Part shown: positions 59,829 through 64,000 of the stretch, piece by piece
How positions within the stretch are numbered: position 1 is the first letter of the stretch
Layout of the letters: each line of letters opens with the position of its first letter
DNA from: Dickeya fangzhongdai
GTDB taxonomy: Bacteria > Pseudomonadota > Gammaproteobacteria > Enterobacterales > Enterobacteriaceae
Length of the DNA stretch: 64,000 bases
Assembly: GCF_002812485.1 (NCBI RefSeq)
Contig: NZ_CP025003.1
Span: 620,001 to 684,000, forward strand
Reading direction: 5' to 3'
Position numbers and translations under genes: made by a program
The notes under the pieces: generated by a model
Databases searched by the model: none
Seen by the model: the letters and a program-made list of their open reading frames with translations, nothing else
What the model was told of the DNA's origin: nothing

Positions 59829-61268
59829 TTACGACGCGTCTTGGTCTTCGGTGTAGCGTTTGGCTTTGTAAGCCGGGTGCATCAGGTTTTGCACCGAGAA
59901 GATGTCATCCAGCTCGGCTTCGGTCAGCAGACCGCGCTCCAGCACCACTTCACGCACGCTCTTGCCGGTTTCGGCGCAGATCTTGCCGACGATGTCGCCG
60001 TTGTGGTGACCGATGAACGGGTTCAGGTACGTCACGATGCCGATGGAATTAAATACGTAGGATTCGCAGACGTCTTTATTGGCGGTGATGCCTTCGACGC
60101 ATTTTTCCAGCAGGTTGTAGCAGGCGTTGGTCAGAATCTGGGTGGATTCAAACATCGCCTGGCCGATGACCGGCTCCATCACGTTCAACTGCAACTGACC
60201 GGCTTCGGCCGCCATGGTAACGCAGGTATCGTTGCCGATGACTTTGAAGCACACCTGATTAACCACCTCCGGCACCACCGGGTTGACCTTGGCGGGCATG
60301 ATGGAGGAACCGGCCTGCAGTTCCGGCAGGTTGATTTCGTTCAGGCCGGCGCGCGGGCCGGAAGAGAGCAGACGCAGGTCGTTACAGATCTTGGACAGTT
60401 TGACCGCCAGACGTTTCAGCGTGCTGTGCACCATCACGTAGGCGCCGCAGTCGGAGGTGGCTTCGATCAGGTCTTCCGCCGGTACGCACGGCAGTTTGCT
60501 CACTTCCGCCAGTTTCTGCACCGCCAGTGGCTGGTAGCCTTCCGGGGTGTTCAGACGGGTGCCGATAGCGGTGGCGCCCAGGTTCACTTCCAGCAGCAGT
60601 TCCGCGGTGCGCAGCAGGTTTTTGTTCTCTTCTTTCAGCAGCACGTTGAAAGCGTGGAACTCCTGGCCCAGCGACATCGGTACCGCATCCTGCAACTGGG
60701 TGCGACCCATTTTCAGGATGTTTTCGAATTCTTTCGCCTTCTGCTCAAAGCCATCGCCCAGTACGGTCACGGCTTCGACCAGTTTCAGAATGCAGTTGTA
60801 CACCGCGATGCGGAAACCGGTGGGGTAGGCATCGTTGGTGGACTGGCATTTGTTGACGTGGTCATTGGGGTTCAGATACTGATATTCCCCTTTTTTATGG
60901 CCCATCAGTTCCAGACCGATGTTGGCCAGCACTTCGTTGGTGTTCATGTTGACGGACGTGCCCGCGCCGCCCTGAAACACGTCGACCGGAAACTGGTCCA
61001 GGCATTTGCCGTTGACCAGCACTTCATCGCAGGCTTTGATGATGGTGTCGGCAATCTTGCGCGGTATGGTCTGAAGTTCACGGTTAGCCATGGCCGCGGC
61101 TTTTTTGACCATTACCATGCCGCGTACGAATTCCGGGATGTCGCTGATTTTCTGGTTGCTGATATAGAAGTTTTCTATCGCGCGCAGCGTGTGGACGCCG
61201 TAATACGCATCAGCCGGAACTTCTCTGGTACCTAACAGATCTTCTTCAATGCGAATGTTATCTGACAT
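59829..61268 (-). CDS. aspA: Aspartate ammonia-lyase
   Basis: The 479-aa enzyme converts aspartate to fumarate and ammonia. It carries the fumarase/aspartase signature [11 protein letters not shown] and segments [20 protein letters not shown] and [20 protein letters not shown]. Length and order are as in E. coli AspA. The gene is upstream of dcuA on the same strand; the gap after its start (61269-61858) should hold its promoter. Confidence 0.97.
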   Translation of the reverse strand: MSDNIRIEEDLLGTREVPADAYYGVHTLRAIENFYISNQKISDIPEFVRGMVMVKKAAAMANRELQTIPRKIADTIIKACDEVLVNGKCLDQFPVDVFQGGAGTSVNMNTNEVLANIGLELMGHKKGEYQYLNPNDHVNKCQSTNDAYPTGFRIAVYNCILKLVEAVTVLGDGFEQKAKEFENILKMGRTQLQDAVPMSLGQEFHAFNVLLKEENKNLLRTAELLLEVNLGATAIGTRLNTPEGYQPLAVQKLAEVSKLPCVPAEDLIEATSDCGAYVMVHSTLKRLAVKLSKICNDLRLLSSGPRAGLNEINLPELQAGSSIMPAKVNPVVPEVVNQVCFKVIGNDTCVTMAAEAGQLQLNVMEPVIGQAMFESTQILTNACYNLLEKCVEGITANKDVCESYVFNSIGIVTYLNPFIGHHNGDIVGKICAETGKSVREVVLERGLLTEAELDDIFSVQNLMHPAYKAKRYTEDQDAS

Positions 61269-61858
61269 GAGAGCCTTCTCTTACTTCTGTCGATTAGAAT
61301 TTATAGGATGTATCGTCTTACCGTGGAGGACAGCAGCAGAATGTTTAACCACCATGCTCGCTGTTGTTGTTATGATATTCTGTTGTTATGCAGGATTTCC
61401 GTTGCCCCGATCACATATGGGCGGTCATCTCTCTCCTACTGTGTGAACTGTGATGAGGGTCATGACCGTGGCGCAGGAATAAACGGATACATCACCATCG
61501 TGGTTGAAAAACGGCGTTTGCACTACCATCTCCTGATTAGCGTCCGCCAGTATGGGTAAATGGCGTGTTCGAGTATAAAGTACTGTACCACGCCAACTGG
61601 TCGTATCTTCATACCTGTTCGTGATGACAGCATGAGGTAAGGAATATGACCGCGCGCTGTTAAGAGCCTATCCCAATAGGGCTATTTTACTTGCCATTTT
61701 GGACCTGGGCAGTGCTCGAAACCCTCACGTACTACGTGTACGCTCCGGGTTCTGCGCGCTGTCCGAGTCCAAACTGGCTGCGCCAATGACGCCGATTGGG
61801 ATAGGCTCTAAGTCAATATTTCTATCAATGGGTTAAATATCAACCACAGGAGTTTCGG
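61269..61858. other. aspA-fxsA intergenic region
   Basis: About 590 bp without a gene. It should hold the divergent promoters of aspA (leftward) and fxsA (rightward). Its right half is filled by the palindromic repeat at 61663-61809. The frames in it are short, without RBS. Confidence 0.6.
61663..61809 (+). repeat. MITE-like palindromic repeat, intact copy
   Basis: Perfect 15-bp terminal inverted repeats AGAGCCTATCCCAAT (61663-61677) and its complement (61795-61809) bound a 147-bp unit with further inner palindromes (ACGTACTACGTGTACG). This is a repeat of the small non-coding kind frequent in enterobacterial genomes. A drifted copy lies inside the ICE at 12990-13143. Confidence 0.8.
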
Positions 61859-62362
61859 GTGCGCTGGTTACCGCTTTTGCTGATTTTTTTGTTCGTTTAC
61901 ATCGAAATCTCTATTTTTATTCGGGTGGCCGAAGTGCTGGGCGTGGCGCTCACCTTGCTGCTGGTCGTGCTGACGTCCTGTATCGGGATCTCCATGGTGC
62001 GTAACCAGGGCGTGAAGAACATCATGCTGATGCAGCAGCGCCTGCAGGCGGGGGAAAGTCCGGCGGCCGAACTGGTTAAAAGCGTATCCTTGATACTGGC
62101 CGGTTTCCTGCTGGTGGTGCCGGGATTTTTCACCGACTTTCTCGGCTTGTTGCTGCTGCTGCCGCCAGTGCAGAAGCACCTGACGCTCAAGCTGATGCCG
62201 CACCTGCAAATCTGGCGCGGCCGTCCGGGTCCGGGCGGTCACGGCGGGCAGGGCAATGTGTTTGAAGGCGAGTTTCAGCGCAAAGACGAGCACGAGCGGC
62301 TGGACAAGTCCGATGACGACCGCCACGACGGCAATCCACCCAACGATTCCTCACCGCGCTGA
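61859..62362 (+). CDS. fxsA: FxsA membrane protein
   Basis: The GTG at 61859 has AGGAG 6 bases upstream. The 167-aa product has the FxsA pattern: RWLPLLLIFLFVYIEISIFI, membrane helices (about 5-55 and 75-105), VPGFFTDFLGLLLLLPPVQ, and a hydrophilic tail rich in charged residues. It lessens exclusion of phage T7 by F in E. coli. It lies between aspA and groES, as in E. coli. Confidence 0.93.
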   Translation: MRWLPLLLIFLFVYIEISIFIRVAEVLGVALTLLLVVLTSCIGISMVRNQGVKNIMLMQQRLQAGESPAAELVKSVSLILAGFLLVVPGFFTDFLGLLLLLPPVQKHLTLKLMPHLQIWRGRPGPGGHGGQGNVFEGEFQRKDEHERLDKSDDDRHDGNPPNDSSPR

Positions 62363-62446
62363 CCCCGGCCGGAAGGGGCGCGGAACGGCGCCGGGCGCAG
62401 GCCGGCGGAAAAATTTCACTTAACGCAAAAAAAATTTCTTTTTTCC

Positions 62447-62472
62447 CTTGAAGCGTCGTGAAACGTCCCCAC
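62447..62472 (+). promoter_or_regulatory. Heat-shock (sigma-32) promoter of groESL
   Basis: CTTGAA (62447-62452), 14 bases and CCCCAC (62467-62472) match the sigma-32 pattern. It lies 84 bases before the groES start and fits the known heat-shock control of groESL. Confidence 0.75.
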
Positions 62473-62522
62473 TTAGTTCACCACAAGGCCGGATGCCAGA
62501 GTGCGTCCGGCGTTTAACCTAA

Positions 62523-62849
<327 letters not shown>

Positions 62850-62867
62850 TCTCACGTAATCATCTGA

Positions 62868-64000
<1,133 letters not shown>

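Noticed and set aside
59802-61235. 477-codon plus-strand frame opposite aspA
   Set aside because: It is the shadow of a highly conserved gene with strong codon bias; the protein is rich in H, Q, F and V without a domain.

Overview
The right part of the window has the gene order yjdC/tetR - dsbD - cutA - dcuA - aspA - (gap) - fxsA - groES - groEL, which is typical of Enterobacterales chromosomes. Base composition and the repeat content fit a soft-rot Pectobacteriaceae member such as Dickeya; the genus is an inference. Everything from base 1 to about 55,230 is an integrative and conjugative element (ICE) of the SPI-7 / PAPI-1 / HAI2 type (G-type or GI T4SS, MPF-G, with a type IVb pilus). It sits at the 3' end of tRNA-Phe(GAA) (55228-55303, minus strand). 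The tyrosine integrase (54009-55031) lies directly beside that tRNA. The left end of the ICE is outside the window.

ICE layout. 1-406: C-terminal end of a PilV-type pilus tip adhesin. 0.4-4.8 kb: a hypothetical gene, an RHH-HTH regulator, a TraF-like barrel protein and a coiled-coil membrane protein. 4.8-10.1 kb: first mating-pair block (TIGR03759, lytic transglycosylase, TIGR03765, Mrr-like nuclease, TraD coupling ATPase, TIGR03747). 10.1-13.4 kb: interruption by an IS110-family (IS1111-type) insertion sequence, an AT-rich orphan gene and a degenerate palindromic repeat. 13.5-21.7 kb: second block (RAQPRD, TIGR03758, 03745, 03750, 03746, 03749, 03752, 03751, VirB4-like TIGR03744). 21.8-23.3 kb: a 56-aa gene and a HEPN-family gene. 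23.5-28.3 kb: third block (TIGR03757, 03756, 03755, a small membrane protein, TraG-N). 28.3-30.9 kb: cargo, including vapBC. 30.9-33.7 kb: a largely non-coding segment with strong RNA-like structures, an integrase-domain gene and a small regulator, bracketed by a ~200-nt direct repeat. 33.7-38.8 kb: conserved small ICE genes, including RadC-like, CbtA-like, DUF1281, DUF5983 and methyltransferase-like genes. 38.9-50.7 kb: a defence-like cargo region with an AAA-HEPN ATPase, DUF4238, a HEPN protein, RHH proteins, an OLD ATPase-TOPRIM, an Abi-like remnant and a PIN protein. 50.7-55.0 kb: UvrD-like helicase, MobH/TraI-like protein and integrase.

Most interesting signal. In 33.6-38.1 kb at least six genes are preceded by the same kind of leader. 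A short G-rich/C-rich hairpin is followed by a second hairpin whose loop or 3' arm holds the Shine-Dalgarno and whose 3' arm ends at or next to the ATG. The arm sequences differ between copies but pairing is kept. In several copies the first hairpin contains a mimic of the RBS arm that could pair with the anti-RBS arm instead. This looks like a repeated cis-acting translational switch for the ICE maintenance genes. A 27-nt helix with U.G wobble pairs (30944-31065), a 97%-identical non-coding repeat (31144/33469) and a nested palindrome (31481-31559) add to the RNA-like content nearby.

All calls come from reading the sequence and from family knowledge. No database search was run, and TIGR/DUF names are by recognition of conserved motifs and gene order.
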